Source: Stenotrophomonas terrae
GTDB lineage: Bacteria > Pseudomonadota > Gammaproteobacteria > Xanthomonadales > Xanthomonadaceae
Direction of reading: 5' to 3'
Assembly: GCF_001431465.1 (NCBI RefSeq)
Contig: NZ_LDJJ01000028.1
Span: 85,526 to 149,525, forward strand
DNA: 64,000 nucleotides
How positions within the stretch are numbered: the first letter of the stretch is position 1; every line of letters begins with the position of its first letter. A program made the translations under genes and the position numbers. Positions 50,092 through 60,419 of the stretch are shown here, one piece after another. Below the pieces are notes generated by a model, which was given only the letters and a program-made list of their open reading frames with translations, did not search any database and was not told the DNA's origin.

Positions 50092-52287
50092 ATGACCATG
50101 ACCCGTATGCAGCCGCTTCCGCGTGACAATGCTCGCCCAACTGTGCAGCTGCAGCTTTACCAGTTGTTGGCGTTGTGGCTGTTGCTGCTGGCGTTGGCGA
50201 CGCAGGCAAAGGCGCAGACCAGCGCGGGGGCCGAAGCGGGTGACGGTGGCGTGCTGCTGACCGTCAGCAACAGCCCGGCGCTGGGCGCTGCCGATCTTGC
50301 CGATGATCACTACCGGCCCGGCAGCGACATCACCTATCAGCTGCGTGCCACCAACAACGGTACGGCGGCGTTCCGCGGACGCCTGCAGAGCAAACTGCCT
50401 GCTGGTATTACCCAGGCGCACTGGGCATGCCTGAGCGATGGCGGTGCACGCTGCCCCAGTGCCCAGGGCAGCGGCGCTGTTGATGCGATGACGCATCTGC
50501 CTGCGGGCAGCAGCGTGACCTACCAATTGACGATCTCCGTTCCCGCCGATTACCCGGACCTTCATCCATTGCTTGAGCTGGAGGCCGCCTTGCAACCGGT
50601 GGAAGGCAGCGCCGCACCACGCCTGAGCGCGCGCGACAGTGACAGCGCGCAGGCAGATGCCGGATTGCCGGCGCCGACCGCACCGACGTCGACGCCGTCC
50701 CCGGGCTCGGTGGCTGATCGCAACGCTGCGCCGCGTGCGAGCGGCGGCCTGCAATCCTCCTCCGGTGGCCTGCGCTCCGGCCTGGGCGCGCCCCGCCTGC
50801 TTGGCCTCGGCGGGCCGTTCAGCCAATGCAGCCCGGACATGTTCATCAGCCAGGCCGCCTCCGGCCAGGACAACACCACCTTGTCGCGGGTTGATACCAG
50901 CTCGGTGCCGTTCACGCTGATACCGCTGGGTACCGGCAGCGTGCCGTACAACGCGGTTGGCTACCGGCCGGCGGACAATTTCCTGTACGGCATACGTATC
51001 GGCAATACCAACCTGGTGCGCATCCATTCCGATGGCTCCACCGAGGTGCTTGGCGCTGTCAGTGGTTTGCCGGCACCGACCAGCCCGCCGGTGAACAACA
51101 GCTACAACGCAGGCGAAATCGGCACGGATGGTTTTCTATACGTCAAAACCCAGAATGTGGTGAGCGCCATCTATCGTATCGACCTGACTACGCTGCCCGG
51201 CACCGCCACGCGCATCAATCTGATCGGCGGCACCGTCAGCGGCGCCGATCTGGCGTGGATAAATGGCCGCCTGTACACGGTCAACCAGAACGGCACCGTC
51301 GCCTGGATTGATCCCGGCACCGGCCAGGTCACCACATTGCCTGTTGCCAATGGCGCCTTGGGGAATGTCGGCGCGCTGTTCGGCACGCCTACCGCCTTGT
51401 ACGGTTCACGCAACGACCCGGGTGGCTTCTACGAATTCGATCTGACCACCGGCGCCGGTACGCGGCTGTCGGGCTCGCCGGTGGTCGGCAGCAATGACGG
51501 CGCGCACTGTGCTTCGGCAGAAATCGTGCTCGGCGTGGATGTGGGCGTCAGCAAGACCAATACCCCCGCACAGGGCCCCAACGATTTGCCCAGCGACACT
51601 TACCTGCCGGGAACCAATGTCGTTTACACCATCGTGGTGAGCAACCGTGGCCCGGTGGGTGTGCAGAACCTGCGCGTACGCGATGCCTTGCCTCCGGGCA
51701 TAAGCACCGCAAGCTGGACCTGCCAGATAACCCAGGGAGAAGGCGAGTGCGGCCAGAGCAGCGGTACCGGCGCCATTGATGATCAGCTGGATCTGGAATT
51801 CGATGAAACCAATCGCATCGTGTCCCAGGCCACCTACACCCTGACCATGGCGGTGCCGCTGGCGTACCCGCAAAGCCACGCAATGCTGACCAATACTGCA
51901 ACCATCACTCCGCCGACCAGCTACACCGACGCGACACCGAATGACAACTCGGCCACGGATACTGATCCGGCACCGCAGACTGACCTGTCCGTGGTCAAGA
52001 CCACGCCCAGCGCCAGCGTGCGTATCGGTGACACCATCAGCTACACGTTGACTGCCAGTAACCTGGGCCCGGCCGACGTCAGCAATGCCGTCCTCAGCGA
52101 TACGCCCAACGGCCGGCTGGATTGCCTTAGCCCGAGCACGCCGCCAACCTGCAGTGCCACGGGTGCGGCGTCGTGCCCGGTCTCACTGAGCCGCGCGGCC
52201 TTGTTTGGCACCGGGGTGATCATTCCCAGCTTGCCAGCCAACAATGGCACCGTTCTGGTCACCGTCAGTTGCCTGGTCATTCCCTGA
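50092..52287 (+). CDS. DUF11-domain secreted protein with propeller-like domain
   Basis: This 731-aa protein has an N-terminal signal or anchor (LYQLLALWLLLLALATQAKA), a DUF11-like domain (about 48-185), and a Pro/Ser-rich linker. A propeller-like segment of DUF6923 character follows (AVGYRPADNFLYGIRIGNTN, DLAWINGRLYTVNQNGTVAW, about 275-475). Two further DUF11 domains (GTNVVYTIVVSNRGPVGVQN, GDTISYTLTASNLGPADVSN) complete it. It is the last gene of the operon, 28 bp after the barrel. Probably displayed or secreted with the help of the two upstream proteins. Confidence 0.8.
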   Translation: MTMTRMQPLPRDNARPTVQLQLYQLLALWLLLLALATQAKAQTSAGAEAGDGGVLLTVSNSPALGAADLADDHYRPGSDITYQLRATNNGTAAFRGRLQSKLPAGITQAHWACLSDGGARCPSAQGSGAVDAMTHLPAGSSVTYQLTISVPADYPDLHPLLELEAALQPVEGSAAPRLSARDSDSAQADAGLPAPTAPTSTPSPGSVADRNAAPRASGGLQSSSGGLRSGLGAPRLLGLGGPFSQCSPDMFISQAASGQDNTTLSRVDTSSVPFTLIPLGTGSVPYNAVGYRPADNFLYGIRIGNTNLVRIHSDGSTEVLGAVSGLPAPTSPPVNNSYNAGEIGTDGFLYVKTQNVVSAIYRIDLTTLPGTATRINLIGGTVSGADLAWINGRLYTVNQNGTVAWIDPGTGQVTTLPVANGALGNVGALFGTPTALYGSRNDPGGFYEFDLTTGAGTRLSGSPVVGSNDGAHCASAEIVLGVDVGVSKTNTPAQGPNDLPSDTYLPGTNVVYTIVVSNRGPVGVQNLRVRDALPPGISTASWTCQITQGEGECGQSSGTGAIDDQLDLEFDETNRIVSQATYTLTMAVPLAYPQSHAMLTNTATITPPTSYTDATPNDNSATDTDPAPQTDLSVVKTTPSASVRIGDTISYTLTASNLGPADVSNAVLSDTPNGRLDCLSPSTPPTCSATGAASCPVSLSRAALFGTGVIIPSLPANNGTVLVTVSCLVIP

Positions 52288-52605
52288 ATGCAGGCGCGTA
52301 CTGCAAGCGTCGACTGCAAGCGGCTGACGCGCGCGGCGTAGATTGCCGCCCAGCCGGTGATGCCTTTGTTTCCGCGCCCTGGCTGGCGCCAGGCAGTAGT
52401 TTTACCGCAGCGTGATGCGTTGAATTTCGGTTTCGTTGCACACCGCGCCGCTCGTAGTCTGGCAGCGCATCGCGTCCGGATCCAACCGCTGATCGGCAGG
52501 TGGAACCACGGCTGTGGTCACGCTCTGCAGCCGGGTCAGCAGGGCGGCTTTCAAGCCGGGCAATCGATGCCTGTTCAATGCCCCAATCGCAGCCGGAGAT
52601 ATACC
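52288..52605. other. Intergenic region before DUF1254/DUF1214 gene
   Basis: About 318 bp with GTA-box 9 and no convincing gene. GGAG at 52594-52597 serves the GTG start of the next gene. Confidence 0.4.
52394..52403 (+). promoter_or_regulatory. GTA-box 9, upstream of DUF1254/DUF1214 gene
   Basis: The box GTAGTTTTAC has TAGTCT 59 bp after its first base as a -10 candidate. There are 202 bp to GTG 52606. Confidence 0.58.
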
Positions 52606-54003
52606 GTGAACAAGGTCGGCGTTCTTCCTCCCGCCGCTGCGGGCAACGCAGCAGGCGCAATGCGCATTACCGAGGCCTATGTGCGCATGCTCGCACCGCA
52701 CGTCTACTTCTGGGCATGGCCGATGGTGAATATCTACAACCGGCGGTTGGTGTTCGACAAGGCACCCAGGCCGGGGCTGATGAACGGCGTGCTGCCATTG
52801 GCGCCGTTGAACACGCTGTCGATGCTGCACGACTACATCCAACCCGAGCAGCGCTGGGTGGCGTGTCCCAATCAGGACGTGGTGTATGGCGCCGGTGTCA
52901 TTGCCCTGGATAAAACACCGGTGATCGTGCAGGTACCCGATTTCGGTGGCCGCTTCTGGGTCTACCAGGCAGTGGATATCCGTACCGACAGCTTTGCCCG
53001 CATCGGCGCGATGTATGCGACCAAACCGGGTTTCTATCTGCTGGTGGGGCCGGACTGGCAAGGTGACGTGCCGCCCGGAGTAAGCCAGGTCTTTCGTGCC
53101 AGCAGTGACACCGGCATGGTCGCACCGCGTGTATTCCAGGATGACACCGACGACGACCGCCGCGCAGTGCAGGAGGTGATCGCGCAGATCGATCTGTATC
53201 CGCTTGCCCAGTTCGACGGAACGATGAAGCGCCATGATTGGCGAACCCTCCCATCCTTTGCGCAGCCTGGCAGCAACGATGCCGGCGGTGAGACCCAATG
53301 GGTGGTGCCACAGACCTTCTTCGATCAGCTGGCGCCGGTGTTGGCCGATGCACGGCCGCTTGCAGGTGAGCAGGCGCTGTACGCGCAGGCAATGGCGCTG
53401 CTGGCGGCAATCCAGCAGGACCCGTCACTGAAGGCAGCAGCCATCGACGCGGTCAGCCGCGCCGATATCGAGGTGATCGGCCCGTTATTGCAGTTCCGCA
53501 ACTGGGGCCTGCCACGCGGCCAGCATTGGTCAACCGTCGACAATGGCGCCGCCTTCGGCACCGACTATTTCGCCCGGACTGCGGTAGCCCGCTCGAACAT
53601 CCTGGTCAATACCGCCCGCGAGACCAAGTACCTGTACCAGGACCTGGACAGCGAAGGCGAGCGCTTGAACGCCGCGCACCGCTATGAGGTCCGGTTCGCG
53701 GCCGGCCAGACACCGCCCGTCGATGGGTTCTGGTCGCTGACGTTGTATGACGCGCACCATTTCTTCGTGCCCAATGCACTTCATCGCTATTCGCTGGGGA
53801 CCAAGAACAAGACCTTGCAGCTGGAAAGCGACGGCACGCTGATTATTCATGTACAGGCCGCTTCGCCCGGCAAGGAGCGTGAAAGCAACTGGCTGCCTGC
53901 ACCGGAGGGCGCCGATTTCTCGCTGTTCCTGCGTGCCTACTGGCCCAAGCCGGAGATTCTGGATGGGCGCTGGACGCCACCGGCGGTCCACCGCGTTGGC
54001 TGA
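52606..54003 (+). CDS. DUF1254/DUF1214 protein
   Basis: This 465-aa protein has an N-terminal DUF1254 domain (ITEAYVRMLAPHVYFWAWPM, PNQDVVYGAGVIALDKTP, VQVPDFGGRFWVYQAVD) and a C-terminal DUF1214 domain (PPVDGFWSLTLYDAHHFFVP, LESDGTLIIHVQAASPGKE, NWLPAPEGADFSLFLRAYWP). Both are beta-rich domains of unknown activity often found near sulfatases or transporters. No signal peptide is seen after GTG 52606, chosen because GGAG lies 8 nt upstream; the frame is open further back but would overlap GTA-box 9. Confidence 0.85.
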   Translation: MNKVGVLPPAAAGNAAGAMRITEAYVRMLAPHVYFWAWPMVNIYNRRLVFDKAPRPGLMNGVLPLAPLNTLSMLHDYIQPEQRWVACPNQDVVYGAGVIALDKTPVIVQVPDFGGRFWVYQAVDIRTDSFARIGAMYATKPGFYLLVGPDWQGDVPPGVSQVFRASSDTGMVAPRVFQDDTDDDRRAVQEVIAQIDLYPLAQFDGTMKRHDWRTLPSFAQPGSNDAGGETQWVVPQTFFDQLAPVLADARPLAGEQALYAQAMALLAAIQQDPSLKAAAIDAVSRADIEVIGPLLQFRNWGLPRGQHWSTVDNGAAFGTDYFARTAVARSNILVNTARETKYLYQDLDSEGERLNAAHRYEVRFAAGQTPPVDGFWSLTLYDAHHFFVPNALHRYSLGTKNKTLQLESDGTLIIHVQAASPGKERESNWLPAPEGADFSLFLRAYWPKPEILDGRWTPPAVHRVG

Positions 54004-54170
54004 GTTTTCCCGCAAGGGCCGGGTTGAGCCGGATACTGAAAAGCTGGGTCGTAAACGGTTGCGCCGCGCATGATGTCGAATCATGGTCGGCTGTGGTTCT
54101 GAAGTTGACCATCGGTTTGCAGGCGCGGCTATGGAGCTGGCGCCGAAAGGGCATCTGCGCCAGCCAGCGC

Positions 54171-55123
<953 letters not shown>

Positions 55124-56716
55124 ATGGCTACCAAGGCAGTTCCTTCCAAATCGCCGGCGAAGAACGACCGCCGAAACTCTGGCGAAAAGAAGCCCAATAT
55201 CCTGGTTATCTGGGGCGACGATATCGGCATAAGCAACCTCAGCTGCTATAGCCGCGGTCTGATGGGATACCAGACCCCCAATATCGACCGCATCGCCAAC
55301 GAAGGCATGATGTTCACCGACTCTTATGGTGAGCAGTCATGCACGGCCGGGCGTTCGGCGTTCATCACTGGGCAAAGCGTCTATCGTACCGGTCTGTCCA
55401 AGGTTGGCCGGCCCGGCGGAAAGGAAGGCTTGCAGCCCGAGTCGGTGACGATTGCCGAGCTGCTGAAGGAGCAGGGTTATGCTACCGGCCAGTTCGGAAA
55501 GAACCATCTAGGCGATCTCAACAAATACCTGCCAACGGTGCATGGTTTCGACGAATTCTTCGGCAATCTTTACCACCTCAATGCCGAGGAAGAGCCAGAG
55601 ATGTACGACTACTTCCCGGAGAAGAACTTCCCGAATTTCCGCAAGACCAACGGCCCGCGCGGGGTGCTGCATTGCTGGGCCACCTCCAAGGACGATGACA
55701 CGGTGCAGGAGCGCTGGGGCAGGGTGGGCAAGCAGAAGATCGAGGACACCGGGCCCCTGACAAAAGCACGCATGGAAACCTGTGACGACGAGTTCGTGGC
55801 GAAGGCCAAGGACTTCATCGGCCGCGCGCACTCAGGTGACACCCCGTTCTTCTGCTGGGTCAACACCACCCACATGCACATGTTCACCCATACCAAGGCC
55901 AGCAGTCTGGGCCAGGCCGGGCGTTGGCAGTCCCCTTACCATGACTGCATGATGGACCATGATCGCAATGTTGGTGATCTGCTGGACTATCTGGACGAGC
56001 TCGGCATTGCCGACGACACCATGGTGATCTACTCCACCGACAATGGGCCACACCGCAACTCCTGGCCAGATGCCGGCACCACGCCATTCCGCAGCGAGAA
56101 GGACACCAACTGGGAGGGCGCCTTCAGAATCCCCGAGCTGGTGCGCTGGCCTTCAAGAATCAAACCGGGTTCCGTCTCAAACGGCATCATCCAACATCAT
56201 GATTGGTTGCCGACCTTCCTGGAAATGGCCGGTGCACCGGAGGTAGTGGACAAGTTGAAGAAGGGCTACAAGGCCAATGGCAAGACCTTCAAGAATCATA
56301 TAGATGGATTCAGTCTGCTGGGCCATTTGACTGGCAAGGAAGCCGACAGCCCGCGCAAGATGTTCATCTACTTCAGCGATGACGGCGACGTGCTTGCGCT
56401 GCGCTACGACAACTGGAAAGTGACATTCATGGAGCAGCGTTGCCGTGGCACGATGCAGATATGGGCCGAACCGTTCACCCCGCTGCGGTTGCCCAAGCTG
56501 TTCAACCTGCGCACTGATCCGTATGAGTATGCGGATATTACGTCCAATACCTACTACGAGTGGTTCCTTTACCACGCCTACATCATCTATGGCGCATGGG
56601 GGCTGGCCGACAAGTTCGCACAGACGTTGAAGGAGTTTCCGCGGGTACAGGAGCCGGGTAGCTTCACCCTGGACGATGCCTTGGCGAAGATGGACTCGTT
56701 GTCGGCAAAGGATTGA
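55124..56716 (+). CDS. Arylsulfatase, cysteine type (sulfatase 3)
   Basis: This 530-aa sulfatase is a close paralogue of sulfatase 1: metal-binding Asp32/Asp33 (WGDDIG), a formylglycine site at Cys73 in QSCTAGRSAFITG, FGKNHLGD, the shared FGNLYHLNAEEEPE block, and STDNGPHRNSWPD. The N-terminus (ATKAVPSKSPAKNDRR) is a lysine-rich soluble extension, not a signal peptide, so it should be cytoplasmic. The start is ATG 55124 with GAGGAA upstream. It is followed at 71 bp by a HAD hydrolase, probably in the same transcript. Confidence 0.9.
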   Translation: MATKAVPSKSPAKNDRRNSGEKKPNILVIWGDDIGISNLSCYSRGLMGYQTPNIDRIANEGMMFTDSYGEQSCTAGRSAFITGQSVYRTGLSKVGRPGGKEGLQPESVTIAELLKEQGYATGQFGKNHLGDLNKYLPTVHGFDEFFGNLYHLNAEEEPEMYDYFPEKNFPNFRKTNGPRGVLHCWATSKDDDTVQERWGRVGKQKIEDTGPLTKARMETCDDEFVAKAKDFIGRAHSGDTPFFCWVNTTHMHMFTHTKASSLGQAGRWQSPYHDCMMDHDRNVGDLLDYLDELGIADDTMVIYSTDNGPHRNSWPDAGTTPFRSEKDTNWEGAFRIPELVRWPSRIKPGSVSNGIIQHHDWLPTFLEMAGAPEVVDKLKKGYKANGKTFKNHIDGFSLLGHLTGKEADSPRKMFIYFSDDGDVLALRYDNWKVTFMEQRCRGTMQIWAEPFTPLRLPKLFNLRTDPYEYADITSNTYYEWFLYHAYIIYGAWGLADKFAQTLKEFPRVQEPGSFTLDDALAKMDSLSAKD

Positions 56717-56787
56717 TGGCACGTCAATCGCGCCGTCGCCCCAGTGCTGGCGGCGCAACTCCCTAAGTGCTTGAGGAGCTGCCCACA

Positions 56788-57702
56788 ATGAAACCGACGC
56801 TTCCTTCATGGAACAACGGGCCGGTCAGGTCCGCTATCGAGGACTTCGTATCCGGGGTTGTCGCACCAGGTGGCCCGCAGTTTGTCGCACCATCAGAGCG
56901 GATCGCGGTGTTTGATAACGATGGCACGCTGTGGGCCGAGTATCCGATGTTCGCACAGGTTTGCTTCAGCCATGAAAAGCTGCGGGAACTGATCGTCGCA
57001 ACGCCGGCGCTGGCCGGGAAGCGCGCGTACAAGGCGATGCTGGCCGGCGATATGGCGGCCTTGAAGGCCATGCCCAAGCAAGAGGTATTCGAGCCGGCAT
57101 TGGCGGTGCATGCCGGTATGACCGTGCCGCAATTCCAGGCGGATGTGGCCGAATGGCTTGGGCGTAGCCAGCATCCTCGCTATCAACGTGGCTTCGACAC
57201 CTGCTACTACCAGCCGCAGGTGGAGCTGCTGGAGTATCTACGCGCCCATGGGTTCAAGACCTTCATTGCCACTGGCGGTGGCATTGAGTTCGTACGTGCG
57301 GTGTCGCAGCGCCTCTATGGGATTCCGCCGGAGCAGGTGATCGGCTCCAGTACCCGTGCGAAGTTCGACTTCGCTGGAGGCCATGCCGAGATAGTGAAGC
57401 TTGCCGAACTGGGGAGTTTCGATGACCGCGATGAGAAACCGGTCAACATCGAGCTGCATATTGGCCGTCGCCCTATCCTGGCATTCGGCAATTCCGACGG
57501 CGACCTTGCAATGCTCCGCTACGTACTGGGCGGAAAGGGGCCGAATCTCGCGTTGTTGCTGCGCCACGATGACGATGCGCGGGAGGCCGCGTATGACAGG
57601 GACTTCCACGTCAGCCCGCTCGACCAGGCGCTGGATGCCGCCGGCAAGGAAGGTATCCATGTGGTCAGCATGCAGCGCGACTGGACACGGATTTTCCCCT
57701 GA
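56788..57702 (+). CDS. HAD-superfamily hydrolase
   Basis: This 304-aa protein has motif I AVFDNDGTLW (nucleophile Asp43, acid/base Asp45), an Asp-rich motif IV LAFGNSDGDLAML, and a cap-like helical insert between (MLAGDMAALKAMPKQEVFEP). It resembles phosphoserine-phosphatase-like HAD proteins that often sit beside sulfatase or DUF1254 genes. The start ATG 56788 has GAGGAG 9 nt upstream. Substrate unknown; hydrolysis of a phosphorylated product of the sulfatase pathway is a guess. Confidence 0.82.
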   Translation: MKPTLPSWNNGPVRSAIEDFVSGVVAPGGPQFVAPSERIAVFDNDGTLWAEYPMFAQVCFSHEKLRELIVATPALAGKRAYKAMLAGDMAALKAMPKQEVFEPALAVHAGMTVPQFQADVAEWLGRSQHPRYQRGFDTCYYQPQVELLEYLRAHGFKTFIATGGGIEFVRAVSQRLYGIPPEQVIGSSTRAKFDFAGGHAEIVKLAELGSFDDRDEKPVNIELHIGRRPILAFGNSDGDLAMLRYVLGGKGPNLALLLRHDDDAREAAYDRDFHVSPLDQALDAAGKEGIHVVSMQRDWTRIFP

Positions 57703-57795
57703 GTTCTACCAGCCTTGCCGTGGTGGGCCGGTGAGCCCGCGCTGCATTGGTTTGCCGCGGCAAAACACGCTTGCCTGATCGACGGAATAACGGAT

Positions 57796-57818
57796 AGCCC
57801 AACCCACGCCAGTGGGCT
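57796..57818. terminator. Hairpin between convergent HAD and SDR genes
   Basis: AGCCCA, 11 nt, TGGGCT lies in the 146-bp gap between the convergent genes. It is a modest stem without a T run. Confidence 0.35.
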
Positions 57819-57848
57819 GGACTATCGCTTCAAACGAACCGGGCAAAC

Positions 57849-59423
57849 TCACCAATCGGTGGGCGCATAGTCCTTCAGGAACTGTCCCCAGACGTGCTCG
57901 CCGGTATTGAAGCCGTGGATGATCGGGTCAACGATGCGTGCGGCACCGTCGATGATGTCCAAGGGCGGGTGGAAGCGTTCTTCCTGCACCTTGCGGGCGG
58001 CCAGGCCTGCCGGATCCTCGTCGGTCACCCAGCCGGTATCCACGCTGTTCATATGGATGCCGTCGTTCTGGTAATCGGCTGCCGAGGTGCGCGTCATCAT
58101 GTTCAGCGCGGCCTTGGCCATGTTGGTATGCGGGTGACGGGTGGTCTTGAAGTTGCGGTAGAACTGCCCCTCCATCGCCGACACATTGACGATGTGCTTG
58201 TCGCGCTCGGGCGTGGCCAGCATCAGTGGCTTCAGTCGCGCATTGATGATGAACGGTGCGATGGCATTGACCAGCTGTGTCTCCAACAGCTCCACCGACG
58301 GCACTTCGGCCATGCGCAGGCGCCAGGAATTGCTGTCGCGCAGATCGACCTGTTGCAGGTCCTGGTCCAGACGCCCATCGGGGAACAGATGGCGCTGGCC
58401 CAGCAGTTCATCGGCCAACAACGGCACCTGCGACAGCTCGGCGGCGCGGGTCAGCCCGTCGGCGCCAACACCCTGCGGCGATGGCAGCGCAGCGGCGGCT
58501 GCCACCGGCAACAGATCGGCGCTGCGCAGGCCTTCGTAGTTGCCGATCAGCTTGCGGATCGTATCCGGCAGGCTCTGCACGGCGGCGGTTTCGCCGGCCA
58601 TCATGTGCGCGTAGAACTGCGGCGGCCGGCGCACGGTCTGGCAGGCGTTGTTGATGATGAAATCCAAACGCGTGCGGGTGGCCAACAGCTCGCTGCAGAA
58701 GGCTTCCACACTGGGCGTATGGCGCAGGTCCAGCCCATATACCTGCAGACGGTGGCCCCACACGGCGAAGTCGGGCTCTTCGGCGTAGCGTGCCGCCGAG
58801 TCACGCGGGAAGCGTGTGGTGACGATCAGCTCGGCACCGGCACGCAGCAGTTTCAGGCCGGCCTGATAGCCGATCTTGACCCGGCCGCCGGTCAGCAAGG
58901 CGACGCGGCCATGCAGGTCTGCAGTCTCGGTGCGCTTGATGTAGTTCAGATCGGCGCAGACCGGACACATCTGGTCATAGAAATGATGCAGCTGGGTGAA
59001 CTTCTGCTTGCATACGTAGCAATGGCGCAGTTCAGGCGAGTGCACGGGCTCCTCGGCCGCGGCAGGGCCTTCGCCGTTGCTCGCGTCGTGCAGGCCGGCC
59101 GCGTGCGGCGGGAAGTAATTCGGCGTGCTGAACACCGGCTTGCGGCGGAGGGCGCGGATACCGGTCTGGTCAAGCAGCGCCTCGGACTTGCGCACCTTTT
59201 CCTGGTGACGCTCACGGGCCTGCTTCTTCAGCATCTGCCGGCGCGCTTTCGGTTCGGGGTGGAATACCTTGGCCACCACCTGGTGCAGGCGCACGCGGTC
59301 AGCCTCGGACAAGGTGTCGAGCATGCTGCGATCCGCTTCGATGGCCTCCAGCAGGTCCAGCGCTTCGCGCAGGCGGTCTGCCAAGGGCAGGGCAGGGTCA
59401 ACAGGTGTGGCGATGGTGTTCAA
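57849..59423 (-). CDS. SDR-family protein with N-terminal zinc-ribbon-like motif
   Basis: This 524-aa protein has a helical N-terminal part rich in charged residues (RRQMLKKQARERHQEKVRK), then a four-Cys motif CYVCKQKFTQLHHFYDQ-MCPVC around residues 135-156, and a short-chain dehydrogenase domain. The nucleotide motif is LLTGGRVKIGYQAG and NNACQTV follows. In place of the catalytic YxxxK stands TNMAK, so the usual Tyr is missing although Ser (NVSAMEG) and Lys remain. TTG 59423 is a plausible start; the frame is open to 59531, so the N-terminus is uncertain. Reductase activity is therefore doubtful or altered. Confidence 0.75.
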   Translation of the reverse strand: MNTIATPVDPALPLADRLREALDLLEAIEADRSMLDTLSEADRVRLHQVVAKVFHPEPKARRQMLKKQARERHQEKVRKSEALLDQTGIRALRRKPVFSTPNYFPPHAAGLHDASNGEGPAAAEEPVHSPELRHCYVCKQKFTQLHHFYDQMCPVCADLNYIKRTETADLHGRVALLTGGRVKIGYQAGLKLLRAGAELIVTTRFPRDSAARYAEEPDFAVWGHRLQVYGLDLRHTPSVEAFCSELLATRTRLDFIINNACQTVRRPPQFYAHMMAGETAAVQSLPDTIRKLIGNYEGLRSADLLPVAAAAALPSPQGVGADGLTRAAELSQVPLLADELLGQRHLFPDGRLDQDLQQVDLRDSNSWRLRMAEVPSVELLETQLVNAIAPFIINARLKPLMLATPERDKHIVNVSAMEGQFYRNFKTTRHPHTNMAKAALNMMTRTSAADYQNDGIHMNSVDTGWVTDEDPAGLAARKVQEERFHPPLDIIDGAARIVDPIIHGFNTGEHVWGQFLKDYAPTDW

Positions 59424-59868
59424 ATGACAATCCGGAAAGAGCGGCGGCAAGCCGTGGATGGACAGCAGAGCGGTGACCGCCTCGATGCGGGTCCATGCTG
59501 TAGCAGGCCGGGAGCGCGTGGCCGGGGGCAATTGTCCCAGATATCAGGGGGTTGGCGCCAATCTGTGGCCGCCATGGGCGGCGCAGGCTGGTTTTTCGCC
59601 AACGTGCACGGCAGTGGTTCAGGCTGGAGGCGCAGCGGGAGCCGGGAAGCCACAGCGCCCGACACGCCTGCCATTGGCGCTCGGCTCTGATCCGCGCCGG
59701 CCATCTGGATTTGAAAGCGAATGGCCGCGCGGGCCCTCGGAGCGCACCGGCTTGTGTGCGGTAGCTCGTAGATGAATGAGTGTGGGCTGGCCGCGCGCGG
59801 ACGCCAAACGCTGACCCCGGCAGCGCGGCGCTGCGCCCATGACTGGGCGAGCAGCGCCGGCTGGCGAA
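59424..59868. other. Intergenic region upstream of SDR gene
   Basis: About 445 bp (337 bp if the longer SDR start is used). It holds the SDR promoter and, at its right end, the terminator-like hairpin after the lipocalin gene. I see no other gene. Confidence 0.35.
59827..59858 (-). terminator. Strong hairpin after lipocalin operon
   Basis: GGCGCTGC-GCCCA pairs with TGGGC-GA-GCAGCGCC around a 4-nt loop, 10 bp past the lipocalin stop on the minus strand. No T tract. Confidence 0.5.
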
Positions 59869-60411
59869 CTAGTTCGAGGATCGACTGGACTGAGGTACTC
59901 GGCGTAGCTTGCTGACGTCATAGCCCATTGCCTGGATGCGCTGCACGGCACTTTGATAGTCGGCTTCGCTGACCTGCGGGGTGCGCGCCATGTACCAGAC
60001 GTAATCCCGCTTGCTGCGCGCAACGATGGTTTGGGCGTAGCTGTCGTCCAGCCAGGCGATCACATACTCCGCCTTGATCGGCCAGATGAACTGCATGCCC
60101 CAGATGGCACCGTTGCCGTGCGCCTCCACCGTGCCGATCGGATGCATTGTCTTCTGCGCCGCATCGAAGCTGCCGTTGCGGTAGGTGAAGGTGGTCTGGA
60201 TGCGCCCATCCGGGCGCAGCGCGTAACGCTCCACTGCATCGAAGGCCTTGCGCTCAGGCCGTGACGGAATGTGCGCGATCACATACCAGTCGCCCATGAA
60301 GCGCGGAATGTCGACCGAATCGGGGCGGGGCAGCGGCCGCGTTTCGGTGGTGCTGCAACCGCTGCCGAACAGGGCCACGGCCAATAGCGAAAGCAGGGAG
60401 ACACCGCGCAT
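59869..60411 (-). CDS. blc: Outer-membrane lipocalin lipoprotein (Blc-like)
   Basis: This 180-aa lipoprotein has a signal peptide ending in lipobox LFGSGC (Cys19) and the lipocalin signatures FMGDWYVIAHIPSRPERKA (structurally conserved region 1), TTFTYRNGSFD and YAQTIVARSKRDYVWYMART. Ser-Thr follows the Cys, consistent with outer-membrane sorting. The start is ATG 60411, with GAGGTG upstream. It binds lipids or lysophospholipids. It is the last gene of the lipid-modification operon, 8 bp after the methyltransferase. Confidence 0.88.
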   Translation of the reverse strand: MRGVSLLSLLAVALFGSGCSTTETRPLPRPDSVDIPRFMGDWYVIAHIPSRPERKAFDAVERYALRPDGRIQTTFTYRNGSFDAAQKTMHPIGTVEAHGNGAIWGMQFIWPIKAEYVIAWLDDSYAQTIVARSKRDYVWYMARTPQVSEADYQSAVQRIQAMGYDVSKLRRVPQSSRSSN

Positions 60412-60419
60412 GCTGCACC

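Noticed and set aside
57894..59690. A 598-codon open frame on the plus strand opposite the SDR gene
   Set aside because: Antisense shadow of a GC-rich gene; no recognisable domain, and the minus-strand protein is clearly real.
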